Assembly (NCBI RefSeq): GCF_030409525.1
Contig: NZ_JAUFQB010000060.1
Location: 22,304-86,303, forward strand
Reading direction: 5' to 3'
DNA length: 64,000 nucleotides
Source of the DNA: Kaistella yonginensis
GTDB lineage: Bacteria > Bacteroidota > Bacteroidia > Flavobacteriales > Weeksellaceae
In this document: piece by piece, positions 44,615-52,624 of the stretch
Position numbering within the stretch: position 1 is the first letter of the stretch
Layout of the letters: the number at the start of each line of letters is the position of its first letter
Position numbers and translations under genes: made by a program
Notes under the pieces: generated by a model
What the model was told of the DNA's origin: nothing
The model's database searches: none
What the model saw: only the letters and a program-made list of their open reading frames with translations

Positions 44615-45179
44615 TATAGTTTTTGTTACTGAAGATCGTAAGTCCGTAAAATAGACCCACAAAAGTAACTCCTGTATTTCCTAACTGTTGACCTTCAAAA
44701 TATAAGCCGCCTTGCTGGCTTAAACGTTTGCTATGAGAAACCAATTTGCCTACTTTTATTCCAAACAAATCCGCATTGTCAACCACCGATTTATTCAGTT
44801 GAAATCCATAGGTTAAATCAATAAAAACAGGTTCACCATCATCAACATTCAACAGGATTCTGGGTTGTATAATTCCATACAAAATATGAAAATTATCTGA
44901 AGTAAAGGTATATTTTAATCCACTACCCAAAGACAAATTAGGAATGAAATTAAATCCTACCACGGCTGAAGTACCGTAAGAAAAATCGTTTGGATAGGTT
45001 GTATACTGATTGTTTGGATCGTTTTTTTGATCTCGATTACTCTGAATGATATTTGATAAATTAAATCCAGCACTTAGTTCTGGGCTAAAATAAAAACCTT
45101 GAATTGGTTTTTTTTCTGATTTAGTTTGGCCAAATCCAAAAATAGAAAACAATAAAACTAGTAAAATAATTTTTTTCAT
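44595..45179 (-). CDS. Outer-membrane beta-barrel-like protein, unknown function
   Basis: About 194 residues from MKKIILLVLLFSIFGFGQTKS (signal peptide); the longer frame to 45224 has no signal. Alternating strands such as YFSPELSAGFNLSN, GTSAVVGFNFIPNLSLGSGLKYTF, FIDLTYGFQL and VTFVGLFYGLTIF suggest a small eight-strand barrel. No specific family is recognised. It lies between truB (upstream) and rluF (downstream) on the same strand. Confidence 0.75.
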   Translation of the reverse strand: MKKIILLVLLFSIFGFGQTKSEKKPIQGFYFSPELSAGFNLSNIIQSNRDQKNDPNNQYTTYPNDFSYGTSAVVGFNFIPNLSLGSGLKYTFTSDNFHILYGIIQPRILLNVDDGEPVFIDLTYGFQLNKSVVDNADLFGIKVGKLVSHSKRLSQQGGLYFEGQQLGNTGVTFVGLFYGLTIFSNKNYNEYGKD

Positions 45180-45234
45180 CGATCGAAATCTATATTGTAC
45201 ACTTAAATACGCTGAATATTGCACTTTTTCCTAC

Positions 45235-45939
45235 TTATTTATTAAAATTTTCAAAACGATAGTCATTTTCCAGATATTCTGCACTTGCATTTTCAAGGGT
45301 ATAATCTCCAATTTTAGTACGCCGAAGATTGGTTAAATACGCTCCCACTCCTAAATCTTGACCAATATCATGCGCCAAACTGCGAATATAGGTTCCTTTG
45401 GAGCAACCGACCGTAAAGCGTACGAACGGCAATTCAATCTCTATATCTTCAATATAATTAATGGTTGTTTTTCTGGATTTCATTTCGACCTCTTTCCCTT
45501 TTCTGGCTAAGTCGTAAGCACGGTTTCCTTCAATCTTAATGGCGGAAAAAACAGGAGGTTTCTGGTCAATTTCGCCCAAGAATTTTTTTAAAGTTTCCTT
45601 GATTTGCTCTTCGGAAAGGTGCGAAATATCCTGCGGATGCATTTCGGGTTTTTCGGTGTCGTACGATTCTGTTTGCACGCCGAGTTTTATTTCGGTGAAA
45701 TATTCTTTTGGAGCATCCTGAATTTCAGGAATGATCTTGGTGAACTTTCCGGTACAGATAATGAGTAAGCCAGTTGCTCGCGGATCTAAAGTTCCTGCGT
45801 GCCCGATTTTAAATTTTTTCGGAAGATTAAATTCTTTTTTAAGTTTGAATTTAAGTTTGTTCACCGCTTGAAAACTCGTCCAATCCAAAGGTTTGTCGAG
45901 GAGAATGATTTGGCCGGAAAGTAAATCTTCGTCTGTCAT
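45235..45939 (-). CDS. truB: tRNA pseudouridine-55 synthase
   Basis: 234 residues, the short bacterial form without a PUA domain. KPLDWTSFQAVNKL and GHAGTLDPRATGLL with the catalytic Asp, PPVFSAIKIEGNRAYDLARKG and SKGTYIRSLAHDIG are all present. It makes Psi55 in the T loop of tRNAs. It is third after uppP in the ftsX-DUF3098-uppP-truB order known from Bacteroidota, separated from uppP by a structured repeat. Confidence 0.95.
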   Translation of the reverse strand: MTDEDLLSGQIILLDKPLDWTSFQAVNKLKFKLKKEFNLPKKFKIGHAGTLDPRATGLLIICTGKFTKIIPEIQDAPKEYFTEIKLGVQTESYDTEKPEMHPQDISHLSEEQIKETLKKFLGEIDQKPPVFSAIKIEGNRAYDLARKGKEVEMKSRKTTINYIEDIEIELPFVRFTVGCSKGTYIRSLAHDIGQDLGVGAYLTNLRRTKIGDYTLENASAEYLENDYRFENFNK

Positions 45940-45980
45940 TTTTAAAAACTAATTGGGTAAGAGGTTCTGGTTTGCAGCCA

Positions 45981-46051
45981 GACCTGAGTGGAGCTCTTTT
46001 TGCCGCAACGAAGTGAAGGCGAAAAAGCGGGAACGGAGGGCGGAAAAAGCT
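45981..46051 (-). repeat. Structured intergenic element, copy A
   Basis: GACCTGAGTGGAGCTC, an inner stem CTTTTTGCC/GGCGAAAAAG, then GCGGGAACGGAGGGCGG. The layout matches copy B at 52.5 kb. It lies inside the uppP-truB gap. Confidence 0.5.
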
Positions 46052-46063
46052 GCCCAAAATAAA

Positions 46064-46882
46064 TTATTGAAACTGCGTAAAATAGATCAACAACACGATT
46101 CCCACGATAATCCGGTACCAACCCCAAGGTTTGAATCCATATTTATTGAGCAAGCCGATGAACGATTTTATGGCGATTAAAGCGACGATAAACGCGACGA
46201 CATTCCCTACTACAAAAGCAATGATATGATCTGAAGACGACAAAATCATTTCATATCCTTTCATTGGAGTGGCTGTTTCTTTGCCCCAGGTTTTTACAAA
46301 AATAGAATAAACGGTCACGGCTAACATGGTGGGAACCGCCAAGAAGAATGAAAATTCTGCGGCTGCTTTTCTGGTTAATCCCTGGGTCATTCCCCCGATG
46401 ATGGAAGCTGCACTTCTACTCGTGCCGGGCATCATGGCGAGGCATTGCCAAAACCCAATGATCACGGCTTTTTTAATAGACATGTCTTTTTCATCCTGAA
46501 TTGTGGGGTTTTTAAACCAAGAGTCAGAGAAGAGTAACACGACTCCACCCAGCACTAAAACGACTGAGATTGCAATTTGGTTACCTAGAATCGCCTCGAT
46601 ACGATCATCAAAGATATAGCCTAAAATCAAGGCAGGGACTACTGCGAAGGCTAATTTGTAATAAAATTGCAGATTCTGAAAATCGAAAAATTTTTTCCAA
46701 TAGGCAAAGACGACGGCCAAAATGGCTCCAAACTGAATGGAAACCTGGAACATTTTAAGAAATTCGGTTTCTTCCATGCCCATTAAGGAGGCGGCGAATC
46801 CCATATGCGCCGTAGATGAAACAGGGAGGAATTCGGTAAGACCCTCAATAATTGCAATAATAATTGCTTTGAATAAATCCAT
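46064..46882 (-). CDS. uppP: Undecaprenyl-diphosphate phosphatase (BacA/UppP)
   Basis: 272 residues, about eight membrane helices. The two active-site motifs are EGLTEFLPVSSTAHM (about 14-28) and MPGTSRSAASIIGG (about 165-178). It dephosphorylates undecaprenyl diphosphate, regenerating the carrier for peptidoglycan and other glycans. It lies in the cluster with ftsX and the DUF3098 gene. Confidence 0.95.
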   Translation of the reverse strand: MDLFKAIIIAIIEGLTEFLPVSSTAHMGFAASLMGMEETEFLKMFQVSIQFGAILAVVFAYWKKFFDFQNLQFYYKLAFAVVPALILGYIFDDRIEAILGNQIAISVVLVLGGVVLLFSDSWFKNPTIQDEKDMSIKKAVIIGFWQCLAMMPGTSRSAASIIGGMTQGLTRKAAAEFSFFLAVPTMLAVTVYSIFVKTWGKETATPMKGYEMILSSSDHIIAFVVGNVVAFIVALIAIKSFIGLLNKYGFKPWGWYRIIVGIVLLIYFTQFQ

Positions 46883-46990
46883 TTAAATTGATATTAAAAA
46901 AACCTTTGGACTGGCGTAGAGTAACCAGATTATTAAAAAAACTTTGTCAAAGATTTAAACTTTGACAAAGTGGAATCGTCTAAAAATTAC

Positions 46991-47293
46991 TTAATTTTTC
47001 TTTCTTTTCAGAATCGCATACACTTCTATGGCAAAACCAGCGATGACCAACATGGGTGCAATCCGAATTCTGCGGATGGAGAAAATTCCTTCATTCCAAA
47101 GATTTGGGTCGTATTTTCCATCAACGGTATTGGCATCTGCGCCCATCATGAGAAGAAATCCGATAATGATTAAAGCTAAGCCAATCAGCATCAGTCTATA
47201 ATTTTCTTTACCAAAATAGAAGGGATTATGTTCTGAAACTTCGGTGCTTTTACCAATGGAATCGGCCGAGAATTTTTTATTTTTTTTGCTCAT
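46991..47293 (-). CDS. DUF3098 membrane protein
   Basis: 100 residues with two membrane helices (about 35-50 and 80-95) around a conserved loop (DANTVDGKYDPNLWNEGIFS). DUF3098 proteins occur in Bacteroidota next to ftsX and uppP, as here; function is unknown but the position suggests cell division or envelope work. Three bases separate it from ftsX. Confidence 0.88.
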   Translation of the reverse strand: MSKKNKKFSADSIGKSTEVSEHNPFYFGKENYRLMLIGLALIIIGFLLMMGADANTVDGKYDPNLWNEGIFSIRRIRIAPMLVIAGFAIEVYAILKRKKN

Positions 47294-47296
47294 TTT

Positions 47297-48196
47297 TTAA
47301 GAATAATATAGATCATCAACATTGGATCGTAAGAAACGCCATGTTGCGAAAATGGTCGAGAAAACAGTAATAAAAACGCCCAATAGGAAAATACCTACGA
47401 CTAAAATAATCAATTGGTTATTGTCTTGGGCAAATGGTGTTCCGATTTGGGTAATGAAGTAATACCAACCTGCAAACAACACTGTTAACCCAATCACTGC
47501 ACCGATTACGCCTAAAATAATGGCTTCTTTGATAAATGGTTTCAAGATAAAACGGCGTTTGGCACCTACGAGCTGCATGGTTTTAATAATGAATCTTTTA
47601 GAGAATATTTTCAAACGAATGGAGTTGTTGATTAATACAATTGCTAAAATTAAAAACAATAATGAAAATCCTAAAATCCATTTGAGGATATTGTTCAGAT
47701 TGTTATAAACTTCTACCATCAGCGTGCTGTTATTTTTCACATCGATAATTCCGGGGGTCGACTCAATCTGCTTAATGGTTTGCTCTATTTTTGTAGGATC
47801 TACGAATTCTGGTTTTAGCGCAACTTCTATGGAAGAAGGAAAAATATTTTCATCGAACAAGGCACTGCTTTCAATTCCCATACTTTTCTTGGCTTCTTCT
47901 GCCGCCATTTCACGGGAAATATAGGTTGCTTTTTTTACGGGTCCTAATGCCTGAATTTTCTTAAAAGTTTCTGCTTCCATTTTTGCAATTTTCACCGAAT
48001 CTTTTGCATCGTAATTTTCATCAAAATACGCATTCACAACCAATTGCTCTTTGATATAATCTGAATATTTTTGAGCATTGATCAAAATCAAACCCATTAA
48101 TCCCAATAAAAATAACACCAATGCAATACTTATCACTACGGTGATATTGCTGGAACGAAGTCGCCTTTTGTTAAAATCTTCAACTGTCTTAGCCAT
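47297..48196 (-). CDS. ftsX: Cell division permease-like protein FtsX
   Basis: 299 residues. One N-terminal membrane helix (ITVVISIALVLFLLGLMGLIL, about 20-40), an extracytoplasmic domain (to about 165), then three membrane helices with KTMQLVGAKRRFILKPF, typical of FtsX. With FtsE it controls peptidoglycan hydrolases at the septum. ftsE is not adjacent. It heads the cluster ftsX-DUF3098-uppP-truB. Confidence 0.92.
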   Translation of the reverse strand: MAKTVEDFNKRRLRSSNITVVISIALVLFLLGLMGLILINAQKYSDYIKEQLVVNAYFDENYDAKDSVKIAKMEAETFKKIQALGPVKKATYISREMAAEEAKKSMGIESSALFDENIFPSSIEVALKPEFVDPTKIEQTIKQIESTPGIIDVKNNSTLMVEVYNNLNNILKWILGFSLLFLILAIVLINNSIRLKIFSKRFIIKTMQLVGAKRRFILKPFIKEAIILGVIGAVIGLTVLFAGWYYFITQIGTPFAQDNNQLIILVVGIFLLGVFITVFSTIFATWRFLRSNVDDLYYS

Positions 48197-48351
48197 TAAA
48201 TAAAAAATTTCTGCTAAAATAGAAAAAAACTTCCGTAATTTGCGGACAAACGCAGAAAATCGCTGTTAAAAAAAACATAAAAGAAATGAAGTGCTCCCTT
48301 GGAAAATGGGTTTTTAGTCTTCATTTCGCAACCCTAAAATTATATTTCTGA

Positions 48352-49122
48352 ATGAGCGTAAGAGCCAAAAAACATCTCGGTCAACATTTTTTGATGGATG
48401 AAAATATTGCTAAAAATATTGTAGATGGACTGAGTTATGAGCACCAAAATCAGGTGTTAGAAATTGGCCCTGGAATGGGTGTACTCACCAAATATCTTTT
48501 AGAAAAAGATGCCGAAATTTTTGTGGCAGAAATTGACAAAGAATCTATTGAATATCTAAAAGCACATTACCCAAAACTAGAGGAACATCATTTTATTGGT
48601 GATTTTCTTAAATTAAATATTGCGGAATCTTTTGAGGGACAGGTCTCTGTGATTGGGAATTTTCCTTATAATATTTCGTCTCAGATTTTATTTAAAATTA
48701 TTGATTATTACGACCGCATTCCAGAAATGGTTGGCATGTTTCAGAAGGAAGTTGCTGAACGAACAGCAGCGGTGCCGAGAACGAAAGACTATGGAATTCT
48801 GTCGGTTTTGGTGCAAGCGCTGTATGACGTAAAGTATTTGTTCACCGTACATGAGAATGTGTTTAATCCGCCGCCAAAAGTAAAATCAGGTGTGATTCGT
48901 TTGACCCGAAATCCAAAAGAAGGTTTAACCGGAAATGAGGTTTTATTTAAGAAAATTGTAAAAGCCGGCTTTGGTCAGCGGCGAAAAAAACTATCGAATT
49001 CTTTGAAAGCATTGGAGATTCCGGAGGAATTAAAAACGCATGAATTTATGGATAAACGAGCGGAGGAACTATCTGTTGCAGACTTTATTTCATTTACACA
49101 ACTTTGGAAAGCTCATTCCTAA
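48352..49122 (+). CDS. rsmA: 16S rRNA dimethyladenosine transferase
   Basis: 256 residues. RAKKHLGQHFLMDENIAKNI, the SAM motif VLEIGPGMGVLTKYLL and the catalytic IGNFPYNISSQ (NxPY type) are complete, with a C-terminal helical domain (GFGQRRKKLSNSLK). It dimethylates two adenines near the 3' end of 16S rRNA. It is divergent from ftsX and ends in a strong terminator. Confidence 0.95.
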   Translation: MSVRAKKHLGQHFLMDENIAKNIVDGLSYEHQNQVLEIGPGMGVLTKYLLEKDAEIFVAEIDKESIEYLKAHYPKLEEHHFIGDFLKLNIAESFEGQVSVIGNFPYNISSQILFKIIDYYDRIPEMVGMFQKEVAERTAAVPRTKDYGILSVLVQALYDVKYLFTVHENVFNPPPKVKSGVIRLTRNPKEGLTGNEVLFKKIVKAGFGQRRKKLSNSLKALEIPEELKTHEFMDKRAEELSVADFISFTQLWKAHS

Positions 49123-49128
49123 AAAACC

Positions 49129-49164
49129 AAAAAACCATTTCAGCTGATTTGAAATGGTTTTTTT
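49129..49164 (+). terminator. Terminator after rsmA
   Basis: AACCATTTCA pairs with TGAAATGGTT (49141-49159 region) with flanking A and T runs that lengthen the stem. Confidence 0.85.
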
Positions 49165-49260
49165 GTCTTGTTGAAACTGTCTATTTAAATTTAAATCACC
49201 AACCTGTCTGCCGAGTGGCGAAAAGTTTTTTAAAAGCACGAAAAAGCAAAAGTTCAAAAT

Positions 49261-49821
49261 CTATTTTTCTGAAGGAAGGTTAGTCTTTTCTTCTTCACTT
49301 TTCAAATCTTCCAAGCGTTTTTGCAGATTGGCAATCACTTCTCTCATTGCTTTGATATCGCTTTTATTGGATGAAACATTGCTTTTCAACATCACTTTTC
49401 TAGCGCGTTCGTTGTGATCCTCATCATCTTCATCTTCGGCAATATCTTCAATATCTTCTTGGATATCATCAATATCCTCGCTAATTTCTTCAATATCTTC
49501 TTGGATATCTTCAATGTCTTCTTGGATCTCGTTTACATCTTCTTTCAAATCTTCGATATGCTCCTGGCTTCTGTTCACCGACATCTGAATAAAAATAGCC
49601 AGATAAATCGCTTCCAAGGACAGTACTGTAGTCAGCACCAGTAACATTTTATCAAATTCAACCCAGCCAAATAAGGGAAGTAAAAATGCCGATAAGAAAA
49701 TTAGGGAATGTGCAATTAAAGATGGTATAGAACCAATCCACCACATCACACCGTCCGTCACGCGAACTAGAAATTCAATTTTTTCTTTGGTTTTTTCTTC
49801 TCTGTTTTTCATATTCTTCAC
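49261..49821 (-). CDS. DUF1003-like membrane protein with a heptad coiled-coil repeat
   Basis: 186 residues. Two membrane helices (SIPSLIAHSLIFLSAFLLPL and LLVLTTVLSLEAIYLAIFI, about 30-50 and 60-80) are followed by QMSVNRSQEHIEDL, as in DUF1003 proteins. Residues about 92-130 are four near-identical acidic heptads (EDIEDIQ, EDIEEIS, EDIDDIQ, EDIEDIA), predicting a coiled coil, then a hydrophilic tail. The function is unknown. Confidence 0.78.
   Translation of the reverse strand: MKNMKNREEKTKEKIEFLVRVTDGVMWWIGSIPSLIAHSLIFLSAFLLPLFGWVEFDKMLLVLTTVLSLEAIYLAIFIQMSVNRSQEHIEDLKEDVNEIQEDIEDIQEDIEEISEDIDDIQEDIEDIAEDEDDEDHNERARKVMLKSNVSSNKSDIKAMREVIANLQKRLEDLKSEEEKTNLPSEK
49396..49545. repeat. 21-bp tandem repeats inside the heptad region
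   Basis: Repeats of the ATATCTTCTTGGATATC type, spaced 21 bp apart, encode the acidic heptads. The 21-bp period equals seven codons, so copy-number change keeps the frame. Confidence 0.6.
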
Positions 49822-49852
49822 GTCAAATTAATAAATTACCACCTCACTGTTT

Positions 49853-50002
49853 AAACGACAAAAGTCGCAAAAGTTTATGGAGTGCAAATTACCTAAAATT
49901 AAAAGTTCACAAAATAGAAAATCTACAGATTTTTACAAACTTTGTTAACACTGCTTAAAATTGAATGACTTTTAGTGAACTTAACTTTTGTAACTTGGTT
50001 TA
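49853..50002. repeat. Inverted AAAAGTCGCAAAAGTT-type repeat pair
   Basis: ACAAAAGTCGCAAAAGTT (49858-49875) and AACTTTTGTAACTTGG (49983-49998) are similar in inverted orientation, around a 100-base gap without a gene. They resemble the repeat at 14.5 kb. Confidence 0.4.
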
Positions 50003-50008
50003 TAAGTC

Positions 50009-50776
50009 CTAAATCTCCTTAGCAATTCCTAAACCAAAAAGCGCAAAATCGTACTTCGCAGGATCTTTATCATCGAATTTTCTTAAAACCAGATCCATTT
50101 CTTCGACTGTTTTCCAGTCGTTTTGTTTTCTTTGAATGATATTGAGTTTACGGGAAATATTTCCGGTGTGAACATCTAACGGAATTGATAAGTTTTTCTG
50201 ATTGATGTTTTTCCAAATTCCGAAATCTACTCCTTTCCGATCCTGGCGAACCATCCAGCGGAGAAACATGATTAAGCGTTTTGCGGAGGAATTTTTGTAG
50301 GTTGAACTCACATGTTTCGTGCTTCGATGCATTGGGTTTTCTTTAAAGAATTCTGTTCGGAAACGATGCAGACTGTGGTAAAAATTGGTTTCATCTTCTT
50401 TTACTAAAAAGAGATTTTCCAGTGAATTGTTTTCTTTGTACAATCGATTTAAGTTTCGCATGAAATACTGCAGATCTTCTTTATTAAAAGTTCGATGCAC
50501 CGCATTGTGGTTAAAGAAATCCATGTCGCTGTCCTGAAAATTCAGCACGAAATCGTAGGGTGCATTTCCCATCCAAGACAGGATTTTTTCGGCATCGCTG
50601 ATGATTGATTTTCGGGTTCCCCAAGAAATGGTTGCGGTTAAAAAGCCGGCAATTTCAATATCCTGTAGTAAGGAAAAACGATGCGGAATCTGAATAGGAT
50701 CATTTTCGATGAAGTCAATGTGATTGTATAGATTGGCTTTTTCGTCGAGGAAATCTTTTAGTTCTTGAAAGTTCAT
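50009..50776 (-). CDS. TIGR02757 / DUF2400 family protein
   Basis: 255 residues. Family features: DFIENDPIQIPHRF, IAGFLTATISWGTRKSII, LNFQDSDMDFF and a C-terminal VHTGNISRKLNI region, followed by DPAKYDFALFGLG. The family is found mainly in Bacteroidota, looks like a HhH-type DNA glycosylase relative, and has no proven function. It stands alone beside a dead toxin-antitoxin locus. Confidence 0.82.
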   Translation of the reverse strand: MNFQELKDFLDEKANLYNHIDFIENDPIQIPHRFSLLQDIEIAGFLTATISWGTRKSIISDAEKILSWMGNAPYDFVLNFQDSDMDFFNHNAVHRTFNKEDLQYFMRNLNRLYKENNSLENLFLVKEDETNFYHSLHRFRTEFFKENPMHRSTKHVSSTYKNSSAKRLIMFLRWMVRQDRKGVDFGIWKNINQKNLSIPLDVHTGNISRKLNIIQRKQNDWKTVEEMDLVLRKFDDKDPAKYDFALFGLGIAKEI

Positions 50777-50827
50777 CGGTTGGATTAAGTGAATGGGCTT
50801 ATAAATGATTTGACAATAAAATCTTAT

Positions 50828-51106
50828 CTAATCTTTAATGTTTTTTGGATTTTTGCTGCCGGGTCGAAATGTTAATACGTACAAGACGCCGTCGTCTATT
50901 TCATAATAAAGTAAGTATTTATGAACAACCTTCACGTTAACATTTGAAATATCGCTTGCCCTCGCTATTTTAGCAAATTCAGCAATCACATACAATTGCT
51001 CTTCAATTAAACTATTTAATCTTAAACTGAATGATTTTCATTACTTTCGATTATTCCAATATTTAAGAATTTCAATTAATTCTTTCTCGGTTTTTTTCAG
51101 ATCAAA
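50828..51106 (-). pseudogene. Decayed RelE/ParE-type toxin gene
   Basis: Reading back from the TAG at 50828, the protein is recognisable: KKTEKELIEILKYWNNRK, stops TAA-TGA, then SFSLRLNSLIEEQLYVIAEF, NVNVKVVHKYLLYYEIDDG and LYVLTFRPGSKNPKNI. This is the ParE-family order, but with two stops and no start codon. It lies directly after the antitoxin remnant in the same frame. Confidence 0.8.
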
Positions 51107-51358
51107 TTACTGTTCTAATCATTCCTTAAACTCTTTTTGCACCTCTTTGGTGGTGAAGACTTTTCCTTCTGCGATTTATATACGCGCTTCAGAAATTTCG
51201 TTTTTATCTTCGTGTGAAGTGTTATACATAGATTCTTCGGTCTGAAATTTAAGTAGTGGCATCAATTCATTACGTTTGACTTTATCAGTTATTTGCGTAA
51301 TTTGAGTTATTAAGTCTAATTTTAATTCTGCTGTACTCATCATTACAAAATTAATCAA
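51107..51358 (-). pseudogene. Decayed antitoxin gene
   Basis: From 51358 the first 60 codons are open (MMSTAELKLDLITQITQITD) and end at TAA 51176. The same frame goes on as IAEGKVFTTKEVQKEFKE, TGA (51119-51121), LEQ and the final TAA at 51107. KVFTTKEV followed by a short tail is a usual antitoxin ending beside ParE toxins, so two stops have broken the gene. Confidence 0.78.
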
Positions 51359-51457
51359 TTTGATTTAAACATTGTGTTTTCAATATCATCTTAGAATTAA
51401 ACGAAAAAATCAAGACTTACAAAAAACACCTTGTACGTAAATTCCTGCATAAAACTC

Positions 51458-52375
51458 TCAGCCAATCTCCACTGGAACTAAGGCTTTGGGTAGCTCGGTA
51501 TTTGGAAAAACTTCGCGGGCCTCATCCAGGAAAACAGTTAGATCGTGATAACGGTTGGAGAAATGTCCTAAAATAAGTTTACCAACATTTGCTTTTCTGG
51601 CTATTCTGGCAGCTTCTAAAGCCGTGGTATGTCCGGTGTAGTCGGCCATTTCTTTTAAGTCGTGTAAAAATGTGGCTTCATGATACAAAAGATCTACTCC
51701 ACTGATTAGGGGCAAAATCGATTCGGAATATCGGGTATCGCTGCAAAAAGCATAAGATATAGATTTGCTTGGTTCGGTGGTCAACACTTCATTTTTCAAA
51801 ACGTAACCATCACTTAAAATGAAATCTTTGCCATTTTTAATATTTTGGTAATCGCAGGTTTCTATTTCAGGATATTTAGAAACCTCCTGCATATTGAGGT
51901 GTCTTTCTTTGGGTTTTTCGCGGAACAAATAGCCATTACAATAGATGCGGTGATTTAAGGGAATGGTGAATACTTCTAATTTATGGTCTTCGTATATTTT
52001 CTCTGATTTTTTACTTTGCAATTCATGGTAAATCACCTCGAAACCTTGATGGGTTTCAGTCAGTCTAAAAATCGTTTCTAATAATTCTTTGATTCCTTTT
52101 GGGCCATAAACATGCAAAGGGGTTTCCCGCCCCAACAGTCGAAAAGAAGCGATCAAGCCGGGCAATCCGAAAAAATGATCACCATGAAGGTGGGAAATAA
52201 AAATATGGTTTATTTTTGAAAACCGTGCTTTTGCTTTTCTCAACTGAACTTGTGTTCCCTCACCACAATCAATAAGAAAACAGCGCTCATCCATTTCTAA
52301 GAATTGCGAGGTTGGTGAGGAATTCACGGTCGGAATCGCAGAGTTGAAGCCGAGAATAGTTAGGTGTGCGCTCAA
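51458..52375 (-). CDS. rnz: Ribonuclease Z (tRNA 3' processing)
   Basis: From TTG at 52375 it is 305 residues, the usual length, beginning with AHLTILGFNSAIP. The metallo-beta-lactamase site FISHLHGDHFFGLPG is intact, with SDTRYSES, EATFLHDLKE, HTTALEAA and LGHFSNRY. It cuts the 3' trailer of tRNA precursors. A longer frame reaches an ATG at 52474 and beyond, but that segment has a low-complexity stretch and overlaps a repeat element, so TTG is preferred; the start is uncertain. Confidence 0.88.
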   Translation of the reverse strand: MSAHLTILGFNSAIPTVNSSPTSQFLEMDERCFLIDCGEGTQVQLRKAKARFSKINHIFISHLHGDHFFGLPGLIASFRLLGRETPLHVYGPKGIKELLETIFRLTETHQGFEVIYHELQSKKSEKIYEDHKLEVFTIPLNHRIYCNGYLFREKPKERHLNMQEVSKYPEIETCDYQNIKNGKDFILSDGYVLKNEVLTTEPSKSISYAFCSDTRYSESILPLISGVDLLYHEATFLHDLKEMADYTGHTTALEAARIARKANVGKLILGHFSNRYHDLTVFLDEAREVFPNTELPKALVPVEIG

Positions 52376-52480
52376 AAGTGTTGGATGTTTGGTGTGAGAG
52401 GTTAGGTGTTGGGTGTTTTTAAATTCTTGCAAATTTACTGATTTTTTGGGGATTTTGAAAAGAAAAAGAGTCATGATTCT

Positions 52481-52551
52481 AGCCCAGATCGCAGCGGCAT
52501 CCTCTGCCTTTTTTTTAAAAAGGCAGAGATAGAGCGGAGAGCTGGACGGGT
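52481..52551 (-). repeat. Structured intergenic element, copy B
   Basis: AGCCCAGATCGCAGCGGCAT, a 12-bp perfect stem CTCTGCCTTTTT/AAAAAGGCAGAG (52502-52528), then GAGCGGAGAGCTGGACGGG. It shares the outer GAnnGnAGCGG / GCGGnnAGC layout with copy A at 46.0 kb. Confidence 0.5.
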
Positions 52552-52580
52552 TTTGTAAAAAGCAAAAATCGTGAAGCTCC

Positions 52581-52614
52581 AAAAAAAAAAATCCCAAAAC
52601 AGGTTTGGGGATTT
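52581..52614 (-). terminator. Terminator after the CcsBA gene
   Basis: AAATCCC (52589-52595) pairs with GGGATTT (52608-52614), extended by AAAC/GTTT, and is followed on the minus strand by a T run. Confidence 0.75.
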
Positions 52615-52624
52615 ATGATTTTAA

